Positions 57,285 to 64,000 of a stretch of 64,000 nucleotides of DNA are shown here, in pieces. The notes below the pieces were generated by a model. It did no database searches, was not told the DNA's origin, and saw only the letters and a program-made list of their open reading frames with translations. The stretch spans positions 38,256 to 102,255 of the forward strand of contig JBBQZP010000013.1 in assembly GCA_038207585.1 (NCBI GenBank), given 5' to 3'. The DNA comes from JBBQZP01 sp038207585. Its GTDB lineage: Bacteria > Pseudomonadota > Alphaproteobacteria > Rhodobacterales > Rhodobacteraceae. Made by a program: the position numbers and the translations under genes. Positions within the stretch are counted from its first letter, which is position 1; each line of letters starts with the position of its first letter.

Positions 57285-60125
57285 CTATTCCGCCGCCTCT
57301 GCATAGCTTTCAAGGGGCGGGCAGGTGCAGATCAGGTTGCGGTCGCCGTAAACGTTGTCAACGCGCCCCACCGGCGGCCAGTATTTGTCAACCCGGAACG
57401 CGCTCGGCGGGAAACACCCCTGCTCGCGCGGGTAGAGCCGCGTCCAGTCGGCCACCAGATCCTCGACCGTGTGGGGTGCGTGGTGCAGGGGGCTGTCGGT
57501 TGCCGCGATCTCGCCGCGTTCGACCGCGCTTATCTCCTCGCGGATCGACAACAGAGCCGTGATGAAACGGTCAATCTCGGCCTTGGTTTCGGACTCGGTG
57601 GGTTCCACCATCAGGGTGCCGGAAACGGGCCAGCTCATCGTGGGGGCGTGAAAGCCGTTGTCGATAAGGCGTTTGGCGATATCATCCACGGTGATGCCCA
57701 CGTCGGCGAAGGGCCGGGTGTCCAGAATACACTCGTGTGCCACGCGGCCCCGGTTGCCCATGAACAGAACCTCGTAAGCGCCCTTTAGACGTGCCGCGAT
57801 ATAATTGGCGTTCAGGATCGCCACCTTGGTCGCCTGCGTCAGCCCCGGCCCGCCCATCATCAGACAATAGGCCCAACTGATCAGCAGGATCGACGCCGAC
57901 CCGTAGGGCGTGGCCGAAACCGGCCCGGTGCGCCCGCCGGTTTCGGGATGGCCCGGCAGGAACGGGGCAAGATGCGCCTTCACGCCAATCGGCCCCATGC
58001 CCGGCCCACCGCCGCCATGCGGAATGGCAAAGGTCTTGTGCAGGTTCAAATGGCTGACATCACCGCCGATCTTGCCCGGTTGCACCAGACCCACCATCGC
58101 GTTCATGTTGGCACCGTCGATATAAACCTGCCCGCCATGGCTGTGGGTGATGGCGCAAACCTCGGTCACGGTTTCCTCGAACACACCGTGTGTCGACGGA
58201 TAGGTGATCATGCAGGCGGCCAGCCTGTCGCCCGCCGCTGCCGCCTTGGCGCGGAAATCATCCAGATCAACATCGCCGTTGGGGGCAGATTTCACCACCA
58301 CAACCTGCATCCCCGCCATTTGCGCCGATGCCGGGTTGGTGCCATGTGCCGACACCGGGATCAGGCAGATGTCGCGCTGGGTATCGCCATTGGCACGGTG
58401 ATAGGCGGCGATGGTCAGCAGGCCCGCATATTCGCCCTGCGCGCCGGAATTGGGCTGCATGCTCATCGCGTCATAGCCGGTGATGGTGCAAAGCCGCTCC
58501 GCCAGATCGGTGATCGCATAGGTATAGCCCGCCGCCTGATCCACGGGAACGAACGGGTGCAGACTGCCAAACTCTGGCCAGGTGATCGGCATCATTTCCG
58601 CCGCGGCATTCAGCTTCATCGTGCACGACCCCAGCGGGATCATCGCCCGGTCCAGAGCCAGATCGCGGTCCGACAGGCGGCGCATATAGCGCATCATTTC
58701 GGATTCCGCGCGGTTCATATGAAAGACCGGGTGCGTCAGATAGTCGGTCGTGCGCAGCATCGCCGCCGGAAAACCAAGTGTGGCGCGGTGCGGCGGCACG
58801 GTATGGATGCCAAAGGCGCGCAGCACCCGCATCAGCACGGTTTCGTCGCTCGTCTCATCCAAAGTGATGCCAACGCGGTCGGTGCCCACCTTGCGGAAGT
58901 TCAGCCCCTCGTGCCGCGCGGCCGCAAGGATGCCCGCCTGCCCGACGCCCACTTCGACCGTGATGGTATCAAAGAACGCCTTCGGGCTGACTTTCGCGCC
59001 TGCCGCCCTCAGCGCGCGGGCCAGACGGTTGGTCAGGAAATGCGCCCGCTCGGCAATCGATTTCAGGCCCAGGGGCCCATGAAACACTGCGTAGAAAGAC
59101 GCCATCACCGCCAGAAGCGCCTGCGCCGTGCAGACGTTCGATGTGGCTTTCTCGCGCCGGATATGCTGCTCGCGGGTTTGCAGCGAAAGGCGGTAGGCCT
59201 TGTTGCCCCGCGCGTCGATGGAAACGCCAACGATCCGCCCCGGCATCCCGCGTTTCAAATCATCGCGGCACGACATGAAGGCCGCATGCGGCCCGCCGTA
59301 TCCCATCGGCACGCCGAACCGCTGGCTGGAGCCAATCGCGATATCCGCGCCCATAGCGCCCGGTTCCTTGAGCAGGGTCAGCGCCAGAAGGTCGGTAGCA
59401 AGCACCGCCAGCGCCTTGGCTGCGTGCAGCGCCTCGATCTCGGGGGTAAAATCGCGCACATGGCCGTAGGTGCCGGGATATTGAAAGATAGCGCCGAAAA
59501 CAGCGGTCGCATCCATATCCTCGGGCGCGCCGATGATCACCTCGATGCCGAGGGGCCGCGCCCGCGTTTCGATCACCGCGATGGTCTGGGGATGACAGCC
59601 ATGATCGACAAAGAACCCGCGCGCCTTGGATTTCGCACTGCGTTCGGCCATCGTCATCGCCTCGGCAGCCGCCGTCGCCTCATCCAGCAGGCTGGCGTTG
59701 GCGACGGGCAGGCCGGTCAGATCAGCCACCATCGTCTGATAATTCAGCAACGCCTCAAGCCGGCCCTGCGCGATTTCGGGCTGATAGGGGGTGTAGGCCG
59801 TATACCACGCGGGGTTTTCCAGAATGTTGCGCTGAATGGCGGGGGGCGTGACCGTGCCGTAATAGCCCTGCCCGATCAGGCTGGTCATCACGCGGTTCAT
59901 GCCCGCAACCTCGCGCATTTTCGCCAAAAGTGCGTATTCGGTCAGCGGTGCCCAGTCGAGTGCGGTTTTCTGCCGGATCGCGGCAGGCACCGTTTCGTCG
60001 ATCAGCGCATCCAGATCCTTGGCACCGACAATCCGCAGCATCTCGGCCATCTCGTCGGGCGAAGGGCCGATGTGGCGGCGGTTGGCGAAATCGTAGGTGT
60101 CATAGTCGACGGGGGTGTAGGCCAT
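57285..60125 (-). CDS. gcvP: Glycine dehydrogenase (decarboxylating), P protein
   Basis: This 946-residue single-chain P protein starts at ATG 60125 (MAYTPVDYDTYDFANRRHIG). It decarboxylates glycine and passes the aminomethyl group to the lipoyl arm of GcvH. The PLP lysine is in HLNLHKTFAIPHGGGGPG, and the first half carries the inactive repeat of the fold, as usual for the full-length type. It is the last gene of gcvT-gcvH-gcvP. The 115-base gap after gcvH contains two perfect palindromes, unusual within the operon, and its own ribosome site (AGGAC) is weak. Confidence 0.95.
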   Translation of the reverse strand: MAYTPVDYDTYDFANRRHIGPSPDEMAEMLRIVGAKDLDALIDETVPAAIRQKTALDWAPLTEYALLAKMREVAGMNRVMTSLIGQGYYGTVTPPAIQRNILENPAWYTAYTPYQPEIAQGRLEALLNYQTMVADLTGLPVANASLLDEATAAAEAMTMAERSAKSKARGFFVDHGCHPQTIAVIETRARPLGIEVIIGAPEDMDATAVFGAIFQYPGTYGHVRDFTPEIEALHAAKALAVLATDLLALTLLKEPGAMGADIAIGSSQRFGVPMGYGGPHAAFMSCRDDLKRGMPGRIVGVSIDARGNKAYRLSLQTREQHIRREKATSNVCTAQALLAVMASFYAVFHGPLGLKSIAERAHFLTNRLARALRAAGAKVSPKAFFDTITVEVGVGQAGILAAARHEGLNFRKVGTDRVGITLDETSDETVLMRVLRAFGIHTVPPHRATLGFPAAMLRTTDYLTHPVFHMNRAESEMMRYMRRLSDRDLALDRAMIPLGSCTMKLNAAAEMMPITWPEFGSLHPFVPVDQAAGYTYAITDLAERLCTITGYDAMSMQPNSGAQGEYAGLLTIAAYHRANGDTQRDICLIPVSAHGTNPASAQMAGMQVVVVKSAPNGDVDLDDFRAKAAAAGDRLAACMITYPSTHGVFEETVTEVCAITHSHGGQVYIDGANMNAMVGLVQPGKIGGDVSHLNLHKTFAIPHGGGGPGMGPIGVKAHLAPFLPGHPETGGRTGPVSATPYGSASILLISWAYCLMMGGPGLTQATKVAILNANYIAARLKGAYEVLFMGNRGRVAHECILDTRPFADVGITVDDIAKRLIDNGFHAPTMSWPVSGTLMVEPTESETKAEIDRFITALLSIREEISAVERGEIAATDSPLHHAPHTVEDLVADWTRLYPREQGCFPPSAFRVDKYWPPVGRVDNVYGDRNLICTCPPLESYAEAAE

Positions 60126-60176
60126 TGGGTGTCCTGTCAGTCCTGCGCAAAAGATTGTGGATGTGCCCGCAGGCCC

Positions 60177-60220
60177 CAAATTCCTTCGAAGGAATTTGCA
60201 AAATTTTTCGAAAAATTTTG
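60177..60220. repeat. Two adjacent perfect 22-bp palindromes between gcvH and gcvP
   Basis: The first palindrome, 60177-60198, has half-site CAAATTCCTTC. The second, 60199-60220, has half-site CAAAATTTTTC; both share a TTCGAA core and abut with no spacer. On the gcv transcript each could form a long hairpin with a UCGA-type loop, stacked end to end. They may stabilise upstream RNA, attenuate gcvP, or serve as a repeat element. Similar hairpins are common in this family's intergenic regions. I see no T-run that would make them a clear terminator. Confidence 0.7.
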
Positions 60221-60240
60221 GGACCCGTGGGGTGCAGCCG

Positions 60241-60600
60241 TTAGCTGATCAGATCGTTGTATTCGTCTTCGTCCATGAACTGATCCAGCACCGACAGATC
60301 GTCGACCTTCAGCTTGAACATCCACGCCTCCCCTGTCGGGTCTTCGTTCACAAGGCCGGGCTTGGCGTTCAGAGCCTCGTTCACCTCGACAATTTCGCCA
60401 TCAACCGGGGCAAGGATGTCGGACGCGGCTTTCACGCTTTCGATAACCACAACCTCATCGCCTGCCGCCACCATCGCCTCGATCTCGGGCAGTTCGACAA
60501 ACACCACGTCGCCCAGTTGGGTCGCCGCATGTTCGGTGATGCCGACGACAACCAGATCGCCTTCGACGCGCAGCCATTCGTGTTCTTCGGTGTATTTCAT
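60241..60600 (-). CDS. gcvH: Glycine cleavage system H protein
   Basis: This 119-residue lipoyl carrier begins MKYTEEHEWLRVEGDL behind a good GAGGAG ribosome site. Lys57 in VVIESVKAASDI is the lipoylation site. The C-terminal helix DQFMDEDEYNDLIS is complete. It shuttles the aminomethyl group between GcvP and GcvT. The gene lies 12 bases after gcvT. Confidence 0.96.
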   Translation of the reverse strand: MKYTEEHEWLRVEGDLVVVGITEHAATQLGDVVFVELPEIEAMVAAGDEVVVIESVKAASDILAPVDGEIVEVNEALNAKPGLVNEDPTGEAWMFKLKVDDLSVLDQFMDEDEYNDLIS

Positions 60601-60612
60601 GGGGAACGCTCC

Positions 60613-61746
60613 TCAGCGCTTGTAGGTGGTGGGATGGAAGGGGAGTGGGCAAACAGTGACCGGCAGGTGCTTGCCACGCACCTCGCCTTCAAGCGATGTG
60701 CCGGGGGTGGCAAAGGCCGCAGCCACATAGCCCATCGCGATGGGGGCTTCGACCGAAGGCCCGAACCCGCCCGAGGTGACGGTGCCGATGGGCGTGCCAT
60801 CCGGCGTAAAAAGTTCGGTGCCCTCGCGCATGGGTGCGCGGCCCTCGGGGCGCAGGCCAACGCGCAGGCGTTCCGGCCCCTCGTCAAGTTCCGCAAGAAT
60901 CCGCGTGGCGCCCGGAAACCCGCCCGCCCGCGCGCCGCCCGTGCGGCGTGATTTCTGTATGGCCCAGGTCAGCCCCGCCTCAACCGGGCTGGTGCCCTCA
61001 TCAATATCATGGCCGTAAAGGCAAAGCCCGGCCTCCAGCCGCAGGCTATCGCGCGCACCAAGGCCGATGGGGGCAGCCCCCGGCTCTGCCAGAACCGCGC
61101 GGGCGAAAGCCTCCAGCACCGGTTCGGGCACCGACACCTCAAACCCGTCCTCACCGGTATAGCCCGAGCGTGAGATCCACAGATCCGCCCCCTGCCACGG
61201 CAAGACCGCCACATCCATGAACCGCATCGCCGCCACCGGCAGACCAAGCGCCACCAGCACCGCTTCGGCCCCCGGACCCTGCACCGCAAGCAAGCCCCGG
61301 TCGGAGATCGCCTGCACCTCGGCCACCTCGCCCAGATGCGCCGCCATATGTGCGGTATCGGCCACCTTGCACGCCGCATTCACCACGACGAACAGATGAT
61401 CGCCCCGGTTCGCGAACATCAGGTCATCCAGTATCCCGCCGGTGTCATTGGTGAACAGGCCATAGCGCTGCCGCCCCTTGGCCAACGACGCCACATCAAC
61501 CGGCATCATCGCCTCGAACGCGGCGATCAGTGCGGCCATGTCGCCCTTGAGCCGCAGGATCACCTGCCCCATGTGGCTGACATCGAACAGCCCGGCTTTC
61601 GCACGGGTGTGCAGATGTTCGGCCATCACACCCGCCGCATATTGCACCGGCATGCGGTAGCCCGCAAAGGGCACCATCCGCCCGCCCAGTTCTTCGTGCA
61701 GATCGTTCAGGTAAAGCCGCGTTCCGGTTGGTTCAGCTTCGGTCAC
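60613..61746 (-). CDS. gcvT: Aminomethyltransferase, T protein
   Basis: This 377-residue enzyme moves the methylene group to tetrahydrofolate and releases ammonia. It has the family segments FDVSHMGQVILRL, YGLFTNDTGGILDDLM, ISRSGYTGEDGFEVS and LGARDSLRLEAGL. GTG 61746 is chosen because GGAGAA lies seven bases upstream; the longer frame to 61815 runs into the riboswitch. It is the first gene of the gcv operon and is directly controlled by the tandem glycine riboswitch. Confidence 0.95.
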   Translation of the reverse strand: MTEAEPTGTRLYLNDLHEELGGRMVPFAGYRMPVQYAAGVMAEHLHTRAKAGLFDVSHMGQVILRLKGDMAALIAAFEAMMPVDVASLAKGRQRYGLFTNDTGGILDDLMFANRGDHLFVVVNAACKVADTAHMAAHLGEVAEVQAISDRGLLAVQGPGAEAVLVALGLPVAAMRFMDVAVLPWQGADLWISRSGYTGEDGFEVSVPEPVLEAFARAVLAEPGAAPIGLGARDSLRLEAGLCLYGHDIDEGTSPVEAGLTWAIQKSRRTGGARAGGFPGATRILAELDEGPERLRVGLRPEGRAPMREGTELFTPDGTPIGTVTSGGFGPSVEAPIAMGYVAAAFATPGTSLEGEVRGKHLPVTVCPLPFHPTTYKR

Positions 61747-61820
61747 ACCGCGTTCTCCGCTTTTACGCCGGCTGTTACGCAACCCGGCACCGATGACGGG
61801 ATGTTTCCCGCCCAACGATG

Positions 61821-61984
61821 CCCCCTCTGTCCTTACCCCGACGGGGTGCCTGAGATCGTTATCCCTTCGGCGCCCCGGAACACCCGAGGTCTCTCCAGAG
61901 TCCCACAGCCAGAACGGTCCCTTGCGCCTGAGAGATTAGCGGGGCGTTTGCTCCTTCGGCACCGGTTGCCCGGATTCTCCCGAT
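61821..61984 (-). promoter_or_regulatory. Tandem glycine riboswitch
   Basis: The minus strand carries two glycine aptamers in a row. Aptamer 1 has GCCGAAGGAGCAA (61949-61961), AATCTCTCAGGC (61926-61937) and GGACCG (61915-61920). Aptamer 2 has TGGAGAGACC (61889-61898), GCGCCGAAGGGATAA (61859-61873), ATCTCAGGCA (61848-61857) and GGACAGAGGGGG (61821-61832). Glycine binding should switch on gcvTHP, whose first gene starts about 75 bases later. The expression platform between 61747 and 61820 is short; control of translation or antitermination is possible. Confidence 0.93.
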
Positions 61985-62050
61985 CTGACGCAGCAGAGGT
62001 AGCGCACCGTCGCGCAGGCTGGCAAGCAGAAAGCACGAATGGAGGGCTGG

Positions 62051-62617
62051 ATGCAAAGTCACGTTTTCGGATACGGATCGCTGGTCAACAGCGCGACCCA
62101 TGCGCTTGGCCCATTGGCATTGGCGCGGCTGGACGGGTGGCAGCGGGTTTGGGTGCATCTGCCGGGGCGCGATTTTGCCACGCTGTCGGTCGAACTCTGC
62201 GCAGGGGCCGTGATCGACGGGCTAAGCTGCGCGGTTGACCCCGCCGCCTGGCCGGCCCTTGATCAGCGCGAGGCGGCCTATGCGCGGATCACCGTTCAGG
62301 CAACGCTGGCGAACAGCATCCCCCATGCCGCCGCGCTGTACGTCGCGCGCCGGGCCGATGGGCAGGAACCCACTGTCCCCATCCTGCTCAGCTATCTTGA
62401 CGCCGTCGTGCAGGGGTTTCATCGCCGCTACGGTGCTGCTGGCGTGGCGCGGTTCTTCGCCAGCACCGCCGGATGGCAGGCCGGGGTCTGCGATGACCGC
62501 GCGGCACCCCTTTATCCCCGCGCACAACCCCTGTCCGCCCCCGAGCGCGAGGCAGTCGATGCGGCGCTCAGGTCGGTTGCAGCGCCGCGCCAGCCCCCGC
62601 CTCGACCCGCGCGATAA
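62051..62617 (+). CDS. Gamma-glutamylcyclotransferase-like protein
   Basis: This 188-residue protein starts at ATG 62051 after GGAGGG; ATG 62039 in frame is less suitable. It opens VFGYGSLVNSATH, the YGSL substrate loop of the gamma-glutamylcyclotransferase fold, with a candidate catalytic Glu in DQREAAYAR. Members release 5-oxoproline from gamma-glutamyl peptides. Divergent from gcvT across the riboswitch region. Its 3' end overlaps the convergent MATE gene by 50 bases. Confidence 0.78.
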   Translation: MQSHVFGYGSLVNSATHALGPLALARLDGWQRVWVHLPGRDFATLSVELCAGAVIDGLSCAVDPAAWPALDQREAAYARITVQATLANSIPHAAALYVARRADGQEPTVPILLSYLDAVVQGFHRRYGAAGVARFFASTAGWQAGVCDDRAAPLYPRAQPLSAPEREAVDAALRSVAAPRQPPPRPAR

Positions 62618-63932
62618 CCCGCAGCGCCAGCCAGATCGCCAAAAGCCCGAACGCCACACCGCCCAAAGCCTGCCCGGCCAGCACCCCCTTGGCCCCCCAG
62701 CCCTGCGCCAGGTAGAACGCCAAGGGCACCGTCCCCAGCGTATGCCGCCCCCAGTTCACCAGCGTCGACTGAAATGCCGCGCCCAGATTGTTGCACGCGG
62801 CATTGGCAATGAAGATCAGCCCGTTGAAAAAGAACATCAGGCTCAGCGGGCCGCAGAACAGATACAAAAGCTCCCGCGTCAGCCCCTCGGCATGGAATGC
62901 ATCCGCAATCGGCCCGCGAGCAAGATACAGCACGGCAGAAATCGACCCGATGACCAGCGCGGTAAACACGATCGCATCCAGAAACGCACGCCGCACCCGG
63001 TCCATCCGGCCGGCCCCGAAATTTTGCCCGATGATCGGCCCGATGGCACCCGACAGCGCAAAGATCACCCCGAACGCCACGGGCGTCAGCCGCCCCGCAA
63101 TCGCCATGCCCGCCACCGCCGCCTCGCCATAGCCCGCAACCATCCGCGTGACGACCGCCTGCCCCACCGGGGTCGCAAGCTGGGTCAGGATCGCGGGGCC
63201 GGAAATCGCGGCAATCACAGGTAAATCCGCCCGCAACGCCGCCATGCTTGGCCACGCAAACCCGCCGTGATGCCGCACGATGGGCAGGATCGCCATGGCC
63301 GCGATCACGACGCGGCTGATGATCCCGGCAATGGCCGCCCCGGTCAGCCCCCACCCGGCCCACAGGATCAGCACAGGGTCAATCGCCGCCAGCGCCACCG
63401 CCCCCCAGACTGTGACCATCATGCCGCGCCGCGCATCGCCATGCGCCCGCAGGATCGCCCCGCCGATCATGCCGATCATCAGCAAGGGCTGTGACGGGAT
63501 CAGCAAGCGCAGGAAATGCAATGTCTTGGCGCCAGTTTCGCCCTCGGCCCCCAACAGCGCCACGATCTGTGGCAAAACCACAAACACCGCCGCCGCAAAC
63601 CCCGATCCGAAAACGACGCCCAGCACCATACCGTTGCTAGCCCGCGCCCGTGCCAGCGCCAGATCGCGCGCGCCCACCGCCCGAGCAACCAACGCCGACA
63701 CGCCAACCGCCAGCCCGATCCCGAACGCGGTCGTGAAAAACAACACCGCTCCGGCATAACCCACCGCCGCCGTCGTTGCAGGCTCGCGCAGCCACGAGAT
63801 GTACAGAAGATTGATCAGATCAACGACAAAGATCGCCATCAACCCGACTGACGCCGTCAGCGACATCACGACGATGTGCCGAAACAGGCTTCCCTCCAGA
63901 AACGCCGCCTTGCCGCCCGGATTGCTGACCAC
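62568..63932 (-). CDS. MATE-family efflux transporter
   Basis: This protein of 454 residues has twelve predicted membrane helices in two similar halves, starting near LFRHIVVMSLTASVGLMAIFVVDLINLLY and, in the second half, ISGPAILTQLATPVGQAVVTRMV. GTG 63932 is chosen because AAGGGAG lies five bases upstream; TTG 63974 in frame is weaker. MATE proteins export cationic compounds with Na+ or H+. There is no regulator adjacent. The 3' overlap with the cyclotransferase gene is 50 bases. Confidence 0.88.
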   Translation of the reverse strand: MVSNPGGKAAFLEGSLFRHIVVMSLTASVGLMAIFVVDLINLLYISWLREPATTAAVGYAGAVLFFTTAFGIGLAVGVSALVARAVGARDLALARARASNGMVLGVVFGSGFAAAVFVVLPQIVALLGAEGETGAKTLHFLRLLIPSQPLLMIGMIGGAILRAHGDARRGMMVTVWGAVALAAIDPVLILWAGWGLTGAAIAGIISRVVIAAMAILPIVRHHGGFAWPSMAALRADLPVIAAISGPAILTQLATPVGQAVVTRMVAGYGEAAVAGMAIAGRLTPVAFGVIFALSGAIGPIIGQNFGAGRMDRVRRAFLDAIVFTALVIGSISAVLYLARGPIADAFHAEGLTRELLYLFCGPLSLMFFFNGLIFIANAACNNLGAAFQSTLVNWGRHTLGTVPLAFYLAQGWGAKGVLAGQALGGVAFGLLAIWLALRVIARVEAGAGAALQPT

Positions 63933-63961
63933 GTGCGCTCCCTTGCTCAAACCCAGAGCAT

Positions 63962-64000
63962 TTCCTGTTTCCAAATATCCTCGGGGCGGGGGGTCCGGGG
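63962..64000 (-). repeat. Second copy of the G-rich intergenic repeat (cut by window edge)
   Basis: Reading the minus strand gives CCCCGGACCCCCC, a short gap, GAGGATATTT and GGAAACAGGAAAT. The CCCCGGACCCCC and AGGATATTT blocks match the copy at 37438-37489, in opposite orientation. The rest lies outside the window. Confidence 0.55.

Noticed and set aside
60177..60220. Twin palindromes as an attachment site or IS end
   Set aside because: No target duplication or transposase; the location within an operon fits a hairpin repeat better.
57948..60248. A 766-residue open frame on the plus strand opposite gcvP
   Set aside because: It is the reverse complement of a well-conserved gcvP. Its composition is unnaturally rich in His, Arg and Gln, as is usual for antisense frames in GC-rich genomes.

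Overview
The window is a high-GC alphaproteobacterial chromosome segment, most likely from the Rhodobacteraceae (Rhodobacter, Gemmobacter or Tabrizicola-like). The evidence is its codon use, the short G-rich intergenic repeat ending in GGATATTT, the combined malic enzyme/phosphotransacetylase MaeB, a riboswitch-led gcvTHP operon and the family's typical Hint/RTX secreted proteins. It holds about 50 protein genes, one tRNA, a probable 6S RNA and a tandem glycine riboswitch. There is no rRNA, IS element, integrase or CRISPR array. The ends cut off a polysaccharide lyase-like gene on the left and the 5' flank of a MATE transporter on the right.

Region 1 (1-20416) is the most unusual part. A fused two-NBD peptide-type ABC ATPase is followed by three tightly coupled glycosyltransferases, an ABC exporter-like protein whose nucleotide-binding domain has lost nearly every catalytic motif and carries a large insertion, and a stand-alone cyclic-nucleotide-binding protein. 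Then come a calcineurin-like phosphoesterase, an MBL-fold hydrolase, a polysaccharide deacetylase, another glycosyltransferase, a class III nucleotide cyclase, the peptide-type binding protein with two permeases, and a DXD glycosyltransferase. My inference is a glycan or surface locus with its own cyclic-nucleotide synthesis, sensing and perhaps degradation.

Region 2 (20417-33519) has a large RTX protein with a C-terminal Hint domain, a small exported protein, a RhlE-type DEAD-box helicase, a 6S RNA candidate, thymidine kinase, a drug/metabolite transporter, an acyl-CoA synthetase, a degenerate M48-like membrane protein, and a SPOR-domain envelope protein with a good terminator. Region 3 (32887-37413, minus strand) is a compact nucleoside salvage operon, cdd-deoA-deoB-add-upp, joined by 1-4 base overlaps and one 15-base gap.

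Region 4 (37495-44189) carries a cupin dioxygenase-like gene divergent from maeB, with a perfect 18-bp palindrome between them, then a LAS-type peptidase-like protein and propionyl-CoA synthetase. Region 5 (43776-46348) is a histidine phosphotransfer protein overlapping a sigma-54-type response regulator (a LuxU/LuxO-like arrangement), then an AT-richer gene with a nuclease-like fold that looks acquired. Region 6 (46399-52815) is housekeeping: nadK, glyA, membrane proteins, hydrolases and a cupin.

Region 7 (52828-64000) has tRNA-Ala(CGC), a 1358-residue RTX protein with nested super-repeats, and the glycine cleavage operon gcvT-gcvH-gcvP, led by the riboswitch and interrupted by two adjacent perfect palindromes between gcvH and gcvP. 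It ends with a gamma-glutamylcyclotransferase-like gene and the MATE transporter. glyA and gcvTHP together give glycine/serine and one-carbon interconversion.
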